Assembly (NCBI GenBank): GCA_038230275.1
Contig: JBBRNO010000087.1
Coordinates: 1 to 27,265 of the forward strand
DNA from: JANXXV01 sp038230275
GTDB taxonomy: Bacteria; Acidobacteriota; Terriglobia; Bryobacterales; Bryobacteraceae
Reading direction: 5' to 3'
Length of the DNA stretch: 27,265 nucleotides
In this document: positions 1-7,409 of the stretch, piece after piece
Layout: each line of letters opens with the position of its first letter
Position numbering within the stretch: position 1 is the stretch's first letter
The notes under the pieces: generated by a model
The model's input: the letters and a program-made list of their open reading frames with translations, nothing else
Told to the model about the DNA's origin: nothing
Database searches by the model: none
Program-made: the position numbers and the translations under genes

Positions 1-578
1 AGGATTTCCTTCTCGCTGGCCAGATCCGGGTAGCCGATGCGCAGCCGCATCAAGAAGCGATCCAGCTGCGATTCGGGAAGCGGATAAGTGCCGTGATGCT
101 CCACCGGGTTCTGCGTGGCCACTACCAGGAAGGGTTCGGCCAAGGGATACGACCGGCCGTCGACGGTAATTTGCAGATCGTTCATGGCCTCGAGCAATGC
201 CGATTGCGTTTTGGGTGTGGCGCGATTGATCTCGTCGGCGAGCAGAAAATTGGTGAAGATGGGGCCGGGCTTGAACTCGAAGGCTTCCGAATGGGAGTTG
301 TAGATTGTGACACCGAGGACGTCGCTGGGAAGCATGTCGCTGGTGAACTGGAGGCGATGGAAGTTGGAGCCAACGGAACGGGCGAGCGCGTGTGCCAGGG
401 TGGTCTTCCCTACCCCGGGAACGTCTTCGATCAGCAGGTGACCTTTGGCCAGCAGGCACACTAGCGACAGCCGCAACACTTCGGCCTTGCCGCGGATCGC
501 GGTGCCAAGTACGTTTTCCAGCTCTTCCAGCTTGGAAAGGGCTACGGGCGGGTCGTCCACTGCATCGTGATGGACCAT
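1..578 (-). CDS. MoxR-family AAA+ ATPase, 3' end outside the window
   Basis: Reading the minus strand from ATG 578 gives 192 residues open at the left edge. The Walker A motif (DVPGVGKTT) lies at about residues 52-60. After it come the MoxR-typical stretches LPSDVLGVTIY, FKPGPIF, the Walker B DEINRA, and then TQSALLEAM, VATQNPVE and LPESQLDRF. MoxR proteins are about 320 aa, so roughly the last 40% is missing. Family members act as ATP-dependent chaperones, usually next to DUF58 and von Willebrand A-domain proteins that they help to mature; those partners would lie to the left. An in-frame TTG directly precedes the chosen ATG. The gene diverges from the one starting at 631. Family assignment is firm; the client protein is unknown. 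Confidence 0.93.
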   Translation of the reverse strand, partial: MVHHDAVDDPPVALSKLEELENVLGTAIRGKAEVLRLSLVCLLAKGHLLIEDVPGVGKTTLAHALARSVGSNFHRLQFTSDMLPSDVLGVTIYNSHSEAFEFKPGPIFTNFLLADEINRATPKTQSALLEAMNDLQITVDGRSYPLAEPFLVVATQNPVEHHGTYPLPESQLDRFLMRLRIGYPDLASEKEI

Positions 579-630
579 CAAGCCATATGATAACGTTCGC
601 CGTCCCTATTTTGCAGGGTATTGTAAAAGT

Positions 631-1371
631 ATGGGATTCCGATTCGCGGTGTGGGCTTTGTTGGCTCCGCAAACGATGCTGTTGGCTGGATTGAAGCCGG
701 AAACCAGCGCGGCGTTCGACAAGTATACGCAGCTGGCCGAGCAACGGATGGACCGGGAGTTGAAGGAAGGCCATTTCCTGGTTTTGGGTGACAGTTCGCG
801 GAGCGGCATGGTGGTGCAGGAGCACAAGAGTGACGAGGTGGCGGTGCCGCACGGGCAGATCCATCACTGGTTGGGGGGCGTGTTTCTGCCGGGGTTGACA
901 CTGGCACAGGCGGCGGCGATCAAGCAAGATTACGCCCATTACAAGGACATTTACAAGCCCGACGTGGTGGAATCGCGGTTGATCAAACGGAACGGCGATG
1001 AGTTTGAACTGTACCTGAAGATTTACAAGAAGCAGATTTTGACCGTGGTTTATGACACTTACTACACGGTCCATTATTATTCGCCTGAACCTGGGAAGCT
1101 GTTTCTGCGGTCTTATGCGACCAAGATCAACGAAGTGGACAAGCCGGCTGGGGAGGACCGCGGATTTCTGTGGCGATTGAATTCCTACTGGCGGCTGCAG
1201 GAGGCCGATGGGGGCGTTTATGTGGAGTGCGAGGCGGTGTCGCTTTCGCGCGATGTGCCGGCGTTCCTGAATTACGTAGTGGGAACGTTTATCAAGAAAT
1301 TTCCGGCTGAATCGATGAGGAATACGCTGGCTGCGTTGAAGCGGGAAGCCGATTCGAAGGTTCATAAGTAG
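631..1371 (+). CDS. Secreted hypothetical protein (246 aa)
   Basis: The predicted 246-residue protein begins with a hydrophobic segment (residues 4-20, FAVWALLAPQTMLLAGL) that looks like a signal peptide without an obvious A-x-A cleavage site. The mature part starts KPETSAAFDKYTQLAEQRM, an opening I associate with acidobacterial exported proteins of unknown function. The alternation of short polar and aromatic strands (YYTVHYYSPEPGKLFLRSYATKI, WRLQEADGGVYVECEAVSL) suggests a small beta-rich ligand-binding fold, possibly START/SRPBCC-like, but no catalytic motif is visible. The last 10 bp overlap the convergent gene that ends at 1362. The ribosome binding site is weak. Function is unknown. Confidence 0.75.
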   Translation: MGFRFAVWALLAPQTMLLAGLKPETSAAFDKYTQLAEQRMDRELKEGHFLVLGDSSRSGMVVQEHKSDEVAVPHGQIHHWLGGVFLPGLTLAQAAAIKQDYAHYKDIYKPDVVESRLIKRNGDEFELYLKIYKKQILTVVYDTYYTVHYYSPEPGKLFLRSYATKINEVDKPAGEDRGFLWRLNSYWRLQEADGGVYVECEAVSLSRDVPAFLNYVVGTFIKKFPAESMRNTLAALKREADSKVHK

Positions 1372-1985
1372 GATTCCTGCGAATCAGAGCCACGGTTGGC
1401 GGGATGGGGCGGCACGGTGGATTCCGGATGGACGCCCTTTTGCGAAACAAAGCCAAATTTGATGGGCGATGGCGGCTTTGCGAGGTTTTGCGAAACAGAG
1501 CCACGCTCGACTTTCGTACGTGCTTTCTGTAGCTTGCGCAGATCCGCGATGGCGCGGTAGAAGGAACGCTCGATGGTGGTGGAGTGGCGGCGGATATTGT
1601 CGAAGATTTTTGCGTTTTGGTGGAAGCAAGCGGCTGTTTGGGCATCCGGGTCGTCTGTCAGGCCGACGGCTTCGAAATAGTTTTTGAACGTTTCGGTTTC
1701 GATACGAAGGGCTCGATTCATGCGCCAGGCCGCCTCCGCGATTTCGTTGACCAGCGATGCTTCCTGAGGACCGGATGGCTGCCAACTGCCGGTGAGGTCC
1801 TGGAGCAATGAGGCGTACTCTTCGGGGTCTTCTCCGTCAATTACCACGTGCTTGGACGTAAGTCCGTGGCGGAGGGCGTTATTGCGCATTTTGGCCTTCC
1901 CGGCTGCGGTGATGGGACCGGTGGAGCGCTGGCTATTTTTCTGGTTCGCGGCGCGCTTGGCCGCCGATGCCGGGATGTTGGTCAT
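1362..1985 (-). CDS. Hypothetical protein with NQxNSQxSTGP-type N-terminal motif (207 aa)
   Basis: The start is set at ATG 1985 because AAGGAAGG lies 6 bases upstream; an open frame 46 codons longer exists but has no such site. Residues 14-42 contain NQKNSQRSTGPITAAGKA followed by a basic stretch ending NALRHGL, which resembles a family found in many copies in acidobacterial and related genomes. Residues of about 60-155 are predicted helical and charged. The final 50 residues are low-complexity and contain three short similar pieces (GSVSQ, FVSQK, SDSQE) that correspond to a DNA repeat described separately, so the natural C-terminus may have been extended by repeat insertion. Function is unknown. 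The gene converges on and overlaps its neighbour by 10 bp. Confidence 0.7.
   Translation of the reverse strand: MTNIPASAAKRAANQKNSQRSTGPITAAGKAKMRNNALRHGLTSKHVVIDGEDPEEYASLLQDLTGSWQPSGPQEASLVNEIAEAAWRMNRALRIETETFKNYFEAVGLTDDPDAQTAACFHQNAKIFDNIRRHSTTIERSFYRAIADLRKLQKARTKVERGSVSQNLAKPPSPIKFGFVSQKGVHPESTVPPHPANRGSDSQESYL
1378..1503. repeat. Three spaced copies of a 15-bp repeat, TGCGAAACARAGCCA
   Basis: Copies lie at 1378-1392 (TGCGAATCAGAGCCA), 1441-1455 (TGCGAAACAAAGCCA) and 1489-1503 (TGCGAAACAGAGCCA). Start-to-start distances are 63 and 48 bp, both multiples of three. They fall inside the 3' end of the minus-strand gene ending at 1362 and encode its repeated VSQ-type peptide. The repeats are seen directly; the idea that they belong to a genome-wide dispersed family is inference. 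Confidence 0.7.
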
Positions 1986-2320
1986 AGAGCCTTCCTTTCT
2001 GGATACAGGGTAGGCTGGGGCGAATTCGACTGGGGTGGAAATTCCGGCAAGTGCTTGAAAAGCGGGCAAATCGAGGTGCAGGATTTTCGTGACTCGCCTG
2101 CAGATCTCAGCGAAGCGGTACACTCCTCTGAGATTTAATGCTTTGTGGTACGAGGCCGAGTATGCTTGATGCGTAATCCTGGCGTCTTAGGAATTGCGAA
2201 AGGATAGTGTCTCGGCAATGCGAGCAAGCCGAATTCTAAAGTGATCCTGTCATATGGGCCGTATTCGGTGACGCAGTTGACGCCGCGTGGGATTTCATTA
2301 GCGATGCGGGATGTGATCAG
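1986..2320. other. Intergenic stretch, no gene seen
   Basis: These 335 bases lie between the start of the gene at 1985 and the stop of the VapC-like toxin. Short open frames here lack ribosome binding sites and recognisable motifs. I see no RNA gene, clear hairpin terminator or convincing promoter hexamers. Confidence 0.5.
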
Positions 2321-2698
2321 TCACCAGACAACTGGAACTCCGTATTCAGGAATTAGGGAGTCTTTCGTGGCTAATGTCAAGATAAGAGAGAACGCCTGTG
2401 CTACGAGAATCCTATCGAAAGGATCTCTATGAATGGCGGGCAAGGACGCTAACAAACGAATATCCGTGGCGCGAATTGCTAAGACTGGAATATGTTGTTG
2501 GGTTATGTACTTATCCCACCAGGGGACCGGATCACGGAGTAACGCTTTCGGATCGCTTGCTTTGATCACCAATTCCCACAAGTTAGCGACACTTGCAGTA
2601 TACGGATTTTCCGAAAGAGCTTGGCGAGCCTTTTTGCCGAGCCGACCTGGATTAGAAATTGCCCAAACTAAAGTGTGAGTATCCGTAAGGATTCTCAA
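2321..2698 (-). CDS. vapC: PIN-domain toxin, VapC family
   Basis: The 125-aa protein has the length and acidic residues of a PIN-domain ribonuclease toxin. It opens MRILTDTHTLVWA with the first metal-binding Asp at residue 6. Glu42 follows in NLWELVIKAS, and HRDPFDRILVAQA supplies Asp92 and Asp95; TKDS near residue 113 may give another. The HRDPFDR/LVAQA signature is typical of the Sll0205-like branch of VapC toxins. Family members cleave RNA, often tRNA or rRNA, when freed from the antitoxin. The start codon overlaps the antitoxin stop by 4 bp, so the two are translationally coupled. The target RNA cannot be deduced. Confidence 0.92.
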   Translation of the reverse strand: MRILTDTHTLVWAISNPGRLGKKARQALSENPYTASVANLWELVIKASDPKALLRDPVPWWDKYITQQHIPVLAIRATDIRLLASLPAIHRDPFDRILVAQAFSLILTLATKDSLIPEYGVPVVW

Positions 2699-2931
2699 AG
2701 TGCGCTCCAGTCATCGGCTTCCGCATCAGTCATGGGCCGCCACCACTCATCTCCCGGACCGACAAGGGGTTCATGCTTACCGCTTCCAAAAGGAAATCCA
2801 ACTGGCTTTCGAGAGGCTATCAATTCGGCCACAGGCTTTCCGTCCCTGGCGATGACGACAGTTTCGCCCTGCTCTACCAATTCGAGAAGACGGGAAAGCT
2901 GAGTCTTTGCTTGGTGGACGTTTACTTGCAC
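2695..2931 (-). CDS. Phd/YefM-type antitoxin partner of VapC
   Basis: The 78-aa protein begins VNVHQAKTQLSRLLELVE and continues GETVVIARDGKPVAEL, the standard N-terminal DNA-binding and dimerisation half of Phd/YefM antitoxins. The C-terminal part (PMTDAEADDWSAL) is short and acidic and would thread into the toxin. The start is GTG at 2931; no in-frame ATG precedes the conserved region. No Shine-Dalgarno is visible, and a candidate promoter places transcription close to the GTG. As is usual for this family it probably binds the operator just upstream and represses its own operon. Confidence 0.92.
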   Translation of the reverse strand: MQVNVHQAKTQLSRLLELVEQGETVVIARDGKPVAELIASRKPVGFPFGSGKHEPLVGPGDEWWRPMTDAEADDWSAL

Positions 2932-2937
2932 CAGATA

Positions 2938-2966
2938 ATCTTAGTCTACCTGGTTAGCTAAGTAAA
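2938..2966 (-). promoter_or_regulatory. Candidate sigma-70-type promoter of the antitoxin-toxin pair
   Basis: On the minus strand TTTACT (2961-2966) is separated by exactly 17 bp from TAAGAT (2938-2943); each hexamer matches the consensus at four of six positions. Only six bases separate the -10 box from the GTG start, so the transcript would be leaderless or nearly so. This is a sequence reading, not a measured start site. Confidence 0.5.
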
Positions 2967-2970
2967 CTAA
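2941..2970. promoter_or_regulatory. Candidate antitoxin operator (inverted repeat)
   Basis: TTAGTCTAC (2941-2949) and GTAAACTAA (2962-2970) form an inverted repeat with 8 of 9 complementary positions. The half-sites are 21 bp apart start to start, two helical turns. A perfect 8-bp palindrome TTAGCTAA (2954-2961) sits between them. The element overlaps the -35 and -10 boxes, the position expected for autoregulation by a Phd-type antitoxin. Confidence 0.55.
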
Positions 2971-3134
2971 AGATCCTCGTAGCGAGTATCCTTCGACTTC
3001 CTCTTCTCTCCTCTGTGGCGCCAACTCGGAAGGTCGCATAATTGTAGCGGGAAGCAAGCTGAGCCGCAGCATGGAGACTGGGATCAGATTCTAAAGTTCA
3101 GATCGGTGAGGATGAAAGAGGTATGGGCGAGAAA

Positions 3135-3211
3135 TGGTGCCCGGTGCAAGACTCGAACTTGCGACCCCGTGCGTGTGAAGCACGTACTCTAACCAACTGA
3201 GCTAACCGGGC
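3135..3211 (-). tRNA. tRNA-Val, anticodon CAC
   Basis: The 77-base minus-strand gene folds as a full cloverleaf. The acceptor GCCCGGT pairs with ACCGGGC, followed by discriminator A and an encoded CCA. The D stem is GCTC/GAGT. The anticodon stem CGTGC/GCACG encloses the loop TTCACAC, giving anticodon CAC, which reads the valine codon GUG. The T stem GCAAG/CTTGC carries the loop TTCGAGT. No other tRNA lies nearby. Confidence 0.96.
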
Positions 3212-3286
3212 ACGAAACGTCAGTTTACCATACCGCTAGATGCAATCTCGGCGAAACCTCATGCCTTGATCGGGAAACCCAGCCGC

Positions 3287-3541
3287 TCAATCCTTGTCCA
3301 GGTATTCCTGGGGGACATCATCCTCGGGGACCTGTCTGGTGGTGACTTCCGCCACATCCGGATCTGGCGCATTTTCGATGGCGTCTATCAGTCCGGCCTC
3401 AAAAGCCTGCCCTTCTTCGAGTAGTTCTTCAACACTCTCTGAATCGGCCTCGGCTCCTTTTTCCAGTCCTTGCAGATCTCCCGACTGTCCGGCCGCGCCT
3501 GGGTTGCCGGCCCTCGGTTCAAATTGGTTTTTTCCGTTCAT
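3287..3541 (-). CDS. Small acidic hypothetical protein (84 aa)
   Basis: The product is soluble, very acidic and without Cys. It contains ADSESVEELLEEGQAFEAGLI followed by ENAPDPD and ends PEDDVPQEYLDKD. I recall similar small proteins beside catalases and other stress genes but cannot name the family. It is the last gene of a minus-strand group with pirin and the CDGSH protein, 33 bp after the latter. It may be a stress-induced accessory protein. The composition and fit into the operon support a real gene; function is unknown. Confidence 0.7.
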   Translation of the reverse strand: MNGKNQFEPRAGNPGAAGQSGDLQGLEKGAEADSESVEELLEEGQAFEAGLIDAIENAPDPDVAEVTTRQVPEDDVPQEYLDKD

Positions 3542-3574
3542 AGCCCCATTGTAGGTCTTGCCACCGGAATTCAG

Positions 3575-4243
3575 TTAGCCGGCGTGCGAACCGTCGCAAA
3601 ACGGCTTGTTGGCGGACCTGCCGCAGCGGCACAAGGCTACCCGATTCCGAATTTCGTAAGGTTCCTCCGCGGCGGAAACCACCGGGACGCCTCCACGCAC
3701 CCAAATCGGGCCCATGACCTTTTTGGCGGTGTCTTCGATCAGTCCGATGGATGGCTCAAACTCCGGTTCCAGTGGCTCCCCAGTTTCCCGATTCCAGGCC
3801 ACCAAGCGTCCCCCCGGACAATCGCCGGCTTGTTGTTGCACCAGTTGTTGCGCTTCGGGATTTCCAGACTGTCCCACCAGGTTCCAGATCTGTCCTTTGG
3901 GATCACAGAATCGGGCAAACGCACAGAGATCCTTCTTGTCGGTGAGCCTGGTAGTGGGCCCTTCAAAATTCTCGAGGTGTTCCAAATAGGGCTCGTGTCC
4001 GGCGGTTTCCGTACCGTCGAAGTGTACTTTAGCGTGGGTGCCGTCGCAGAACGGTTTGTTAGCGGATTGACCGCAGCGGCAGAGGGCGTATTGCTGCTGT
4101 TCCGGGTACTTTGTTCCTTCGGAATAATCGAGGGATTCGCCGTCAGCGTTGGTGGCAATCCACTGCTCGCTGAGGGGCAGCGCGCCGCTCACGATGTAGG
4201 GGCCGTTGCGGGTGACTTGGATTTTCGCTTTGACTTCTTTCAT
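3575..4243 (-). CDS. Iron-sulfur protein with two CDGSH domains (222 aa)
   Basis: Two copies of the CDGSH cluster signature are visible. The first is CRCGQSANKPFCDGTH (Cys55, Cys57, Cys66, His70) and the second CRCGRSANKPFCDGSH (Cys205, Cys207, Cys216, His220); each would bind a [2Fe-2S] cluster through three Cys and one His. The central region carries further Cys (107, 113, 142) and may form its own metal site. ATG 4243 is chosen because AAGAAGGA lies 6 bases upstream; an in-frame TTG two codons earlier overlaps the pirin stop. The ATG is only 2 bases past that stop, implying coupled translation. Likely role is electron transfer or redox sensing; the partner is unknown. Confidence 0.9.
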   Translation of the reverse strand: MKEVKAKIQVTRNGPYIVSGALPLSEQWIATNADGESLDYSEGTKYPEQQQYALCRCGQSANKPFCDGTHAKVHFDGTETAGHEPYLEHLENFEGPTTRLTDKKDLCAFARFCDPKGQIWNLVGQSGNPEAQQLVQQQAGDCPGGRLVAWNRETGEPLEPEFEPSIGLIEDTAKKVMGPIWVRGGVPVVSAAEEPYEIRNRVALCRCGRSANKPFCDGSHAG

Positions 4244-4245
4244 GT

Positions 4246-5160
4246 TCAATCCTTCTTCCCGGGCTTGAGAAAGGTTCCCGCTTCGAGTTCTTCGAAGGCT
4301 TGCTTGAGTTGGTCTTGCGTATTCATCACGATGGGACCATACCAGGCTACGGGCTCGTGCAGCGGCTTTCCTGAGACCAGTAAAAAGCGTATGCCATCCT
4401 CTCCGGCTTGCACCTCCACTTCGTCCCCGCGATCAAACAGAATCAACGACCGGTTTCCGGCTTCGGACGGTGGCTTCGTGTCAGACCACTTGACAGATTC
4501 CGTGGGCACGGCCAGCGGACTGGAAGCATTGCAGAATTTTCCACTTCCGGCGAAAACGTACGCGAAAGCATGGCGGGTAGTCTCAACCGGCAGCTTCTTG
4601 CGCCGGCCCGGCGGTACGGAGACGTCGAGGTAGATGGGGTCCGCCGAAACGCCATCCACCGGGCCCTTCATTCCCCAGAATGTTCCGCAAACGACGCGTA
4701 CATGGGTGCCATCGTCATCCCTGGTGTCCGGAATTTCGGCGGCCTTCACTTCCTGATAACGGGGCGGGGTCATCTTGAGAGAAGACGAAAGGTTTCCCCA
4801 CAATTGGAAGCCGTGCATCTGGCCCAGTTCGTCACCCTTCGGCATCTCCTGGTGGATGATGCCGCTTCCCGCGGTCATCCATTGCACATCGCCCGGGCCA
4901 ATGGCGCCGCGGTTTCCCATGCTGTCGGCATGATCGACGGTGCCGGCGAGCACATAGGTGATGGTCTCAATTCCGCGGTGCGGGTGCCACGGAAACCCGG
5001 CGAGGTAGTCCTCTGGGATGTCGTTGCGGAAATCGTCAAGAAGCAGGAAGGGATCGAACTCGGATCTATTGCCGAAACCAAAGGCGCGGCGGAGATGGAC
5101 ACCTGCACCTTCGAGAGTTGGTTTCGACTGGATTACTCGTTTCACGGGTCGAATGGACAT
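4246..5160 (-). CDS. Pirin family protein (304 aa)
   Basis: A bicupin protein of normal pirin length. The N-terminal cupin shows FDPFLLLDDF, FPWHPHRGIETITYVLAG and GDVQWMTAGSGIIHQEMP; the His residues of HPHRG and the His/Glu of HQE are the usual metal ligands. The second cupin (about residues 170-290) is degenerate, as is common. Family members include quercetin 2,3-dioxygenases and redox-responsive regulators, so substrate cannot be assigned. It is first in a minus-strand group with the CDGSH Fe-S protein and diverges from the catalase gene across about 140 bp, which suggests shared control by oxidative stress. Confidence 0.93.
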   Translation of the reverse strand: MSIRPVKRVIQSKPTLEGAGVHLRRAFGFGNRSEFDPFLLLDDFRNDIPEDYLAGFPWHPHRGIETITYVLAGTVDHADSMGNRGAIGPGDVQWMTAGSGIIHQEMPKGDELGQMHGFQLWGNLSSSLKMTPPRYQEVKAAEIPDTRDDDGTHVRVVCGTFWGMKGPVDGVSADPIYLDVSVPPGRRKKLPVETTRHAFAYVFAGSGKFCNASSPLAVPTESVKWSDTKPPSEAGNRSLILFDRGDEVEVQAGEDGIRFLLVSGKPLHEPVAWYGPIVMNTQDQLKQAFEELEAGTFLKPGKKD

Positions 5161-5298
5161 GGATTAATCTCTCCGGAAGTTTACTGAGATTCGCGTCTTT
5201 CAGTTTGTCATATCCGGTGAGTGTAACAAGCAAGCGGAAGTGAAATCTTCGGAAACGTAGAGGCGGGCTGACAGTCTAAGGGGGGAGGGATGGAATCA

Positions 5299-7392
5299 AT
5301 GAAAAAGAATGAGCGGCAGAAGGGCAACGTGTCAACGGGTACAGGCGGGGAGTTACACCAGACCGCTGGCGGTGATGTACCGATTCTGACGACGCAACAG
5401 GGAACGCCTGTCTCCGACGATCAGAACTCGCTCAAGATCGGGGTTCGTGGGCCGACGGCGCTGGAGGACCTGCACCTTCGCGAGAAGATCTTCCATTTCG
5501 ACCATGAGCGTATTCCGGAACGAGTGGTCCATGCGCGCGGGTATGGAGCCCATGGTTATTTTGAAACTTATGAATCGCTGGCGGAGATTACGGCGGCTGA
5601 TATCTTTCAGCGCGCCGGTGAGAAGACTCCAGCCTTCGTACGCTTTTCCACGGTTGCCGGCAACAAGGGCTCGGCGGACCTGGCGCGAGATGTGCGCGGG
5701 TTTGCCGTGAAGCTCTACACACAGCAAGGCAATTGGGACATCGTGGGCAATAACATGCCGGTCTTCTTCATCCAAGACGCCATGAAATTTCCGGATTTGA
5801 TTCACGCGGTAAAGGCAGAACCCGACCGCGACTTTCCACAGGCGGCGAGTGCGCACGATAACTTTTGGGACTTCATCTCACTGATGCCCGAGAGCATGCA
5901 CATGATTATGTGGGCGATGTCGGATCGCGCGATTCCGCGGTCGCTGCGGTTCATGGAAGGCTTTGGGGTACACACGTTCCGGCTGGTGACGGCGGCAGGG
6001 AAATCGACATTCGTTAAGTTTCACTGGAAGCCCAAGTTGGGTATGCAATCGGTGGTGTGGAATGAAGCGGTGAAGATCAATGGCGCCGATCCGGATTTCC
6101 ATCGAAGGGATTTGTGGAACGCCATCCAAATGGGGGCTTTTCCGGAGTGGGAACTTGGGCTGCAGTTGTTTGACGAGAAGTTCGCGGATGCATTTGAATT
6201 TGACGTGCTGGATGCGACCAAGTTAATTCCGGAAGAACAGGTGCCGATACGGAGGGTGGGACGGTTGGTGCTGGACCGCTGCGTGGATAACTTTTTCGCG
6301 GAGACGGAACAGGTTGCCTTCTGCACGAACAATATTGTTCCCGGAGTGGATTTCAGCAACGATCCTTTGCTGCAGGGCCGCAATTTTTCCTATTTGGATA
6401 CGCAAGTGAAGCGTTTGGGCGGGCCGAATTTTACGCACATCCCGATCAATTCACCGAAGTGTCCGTTTCACAATTTCCAGCAGGACGGCCATATGGCGAT
6501 GGTCAATCCGAAGGGGCGAGTGAATTATGAGCCGAATTCGCGGGGCGGCGCCGCCGGTGGTCCACGAGAGAGCCACGAGGTTGGTTTCCGGTCGTTTCCG
6601 GCGGTGGAAAAGGGAGGCAAGGTTCGGGAACGCGGGGAAAGTTTCGCCGATCACTATAGCCAGGCGCGGCAGTTTTATGTGAGCCAAACAGACGTAGAGC
6701 GAGGACACATTGCCGATGCGCTTGTCTTCGAGTTGAGCAAGGTGGAGGAGCCGGCTATCCGGGCGCGGGTGGTTTCGCATCTTCCGAACATTGACGCCAA
6801 GCTTGCGGACCGGGTGGCGAAGGGATTGGGGATAGACGGCAAGGTTCAGCCGGCACCCGCTGCCATCGCGCCACGGAAAGACCTGAAGGCATCCAAGGCG
6901 CTGAGTATCGCGCTCAATCCGCCCAAGACTTTCGAGGGCAGAAAAGTGGGCGCTCTGGTGACGGATGGGGTCAACCGGGCCACGCTGGACGCGTTGAAGA
7001 AGGCGCTGGCAGAAGAAGGGGCGCTGCTGGAAATCATTGCGCCAACGATTGGCGGAGTGGAGGCTAGCGATGGGAGTTGGGTGGACGCTCAGCAGAAGAT
7101 TGGCGGCGGGCCATCGGTGCTTTATGACGCTGTGGCAGTCATTCCGTCCGAGGAAGGGGTGCAACTGCTGCTGAGAAATGCCGCGGCAAGAGACTTCGTG
7201 TCCGATGCTTTCGCTCACTTGAAATTTATCGCGTGGGTTCCATCCGCCATGCCATTGTTTGAAAAAGCCGGAATCGCGGAAGACCTGGATGACGGATGTA
7301 TTGAGCTAACCGGGGCCAAGACCGCGGGGGAATTTGTGGCAAGCTGCCGGAGGCTTCGCGTCTGGAAGCGGGAACTGGTGGTGAGCACGTAG
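5299..7392 (+). CDS. katE: Large-subunit catalase, HPII (KatE) type
   Basis: A clade-2 heme catalase that disproportionates hydrogen peroxide to water and oxygen. From ATG 5299 (GGGAGGG about 9 bases upstream; an ATG at 5290 sits too close) the protein has 697 aa, against 753 in E. coli HPII. Catalytic His78 lies in RVVHARGYGAHGYFE, Asn151 in IVGNNMPVFFIQDA, and the proximal heme ligand Tyr365 in RNFSYLDTQ; their spacing equals that of His128, Asn201 and Tyr415 in HPII. After the catalase core and an Ala/Pro linker (about residue 530), the last 150 residues form the DJ-1/PfpI-like flavodoxin domain of large catalases. The usual nucleophile elbow there reads FIAWVPSAMPLF and lacks Cys, so it is probably structural. 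Confidence 0.96.
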   Translation: MKKNERQKGNVSTGTGGELHQTAGGDVPILTTQQGTPVSDDQNSLKIGVRGPTALEDLHLREKIFHFDHERIPERVVHARGYGAHGYFETYESLAEITAADIFQRAGEKTPAFVRFSTVAGNKGSADLARDVRGFAVKLYTQQGNWDIVGNNMPVFFIQDAMKFPDLIHAVKAEPDRDFPQAASAHDNFWDFISLMPESMHMIMWAMSDRAIPRSLRFMEGFGVHTFRLVTAAGKSTFVKFHWKPKLGMQSVVWNEAVKINGADPDFHRRDLWNAIQMGAFPEWELGLQLFDEKFADAFEFDVLDATKLIPEEQVPIRRVGRLVLDRCVDNFFAETEQVAFCTNNIVPGVDFSNDPLLQGRNFSYLDTQVKRLGGPNFTHIPINSPKCPFHNFQQDGHMAMVNPKGRVNYEPNSRGGAAGGPRESHEVGFRSFPAVEKGGKVRERGESFADHYSQARQFYVSQTDVERGHIADALVFELSKVEEPAIRARVVSHLPNIDAKLADRVAKGLGIDGKVQPAPAAIAPRKDLKASKALSIALNPPKTFEGRKVGALVTDGVNRATLDALKKALAEEGALLEIIAPTIGGVEASDGSWVDAQQKIGGGPSVLYDAVAVIPSEEGVQLLLRNAAARDFVSDAFAHLKFIAWVPSAMPLFEKAGIAEDLDDGCIELTGAKTAGEFVASCRRLRVWKRELVVST

Positions 7393-7409
7393 CTGGATAC
7401 ACTGGAGGG

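Noticed and set aside
2241..2678. Two plus-strand open frames (63 and 81 aa)
   Set aside because: They are antisense to, or upstream of, the VapC-like toxin and have no domain features.
3470..4633. 387-aa plus-strand open frame
   Set aside because: It lies antisense to the CDGSH and pirin genes, which carry complete family motifs. The frame has no recognisable domain and reflects GC-rich third-position bias.
4408..5187. 259-aa plus-strand open frame
   Set aside because: Antisense to pirin; no family features.
6451..7218. 255-aa minus-strand open frame
   Set aside because: Falls inside the catalase gene on the opposite strand; its His- and Arg-rich composition is typical of antisense translation.
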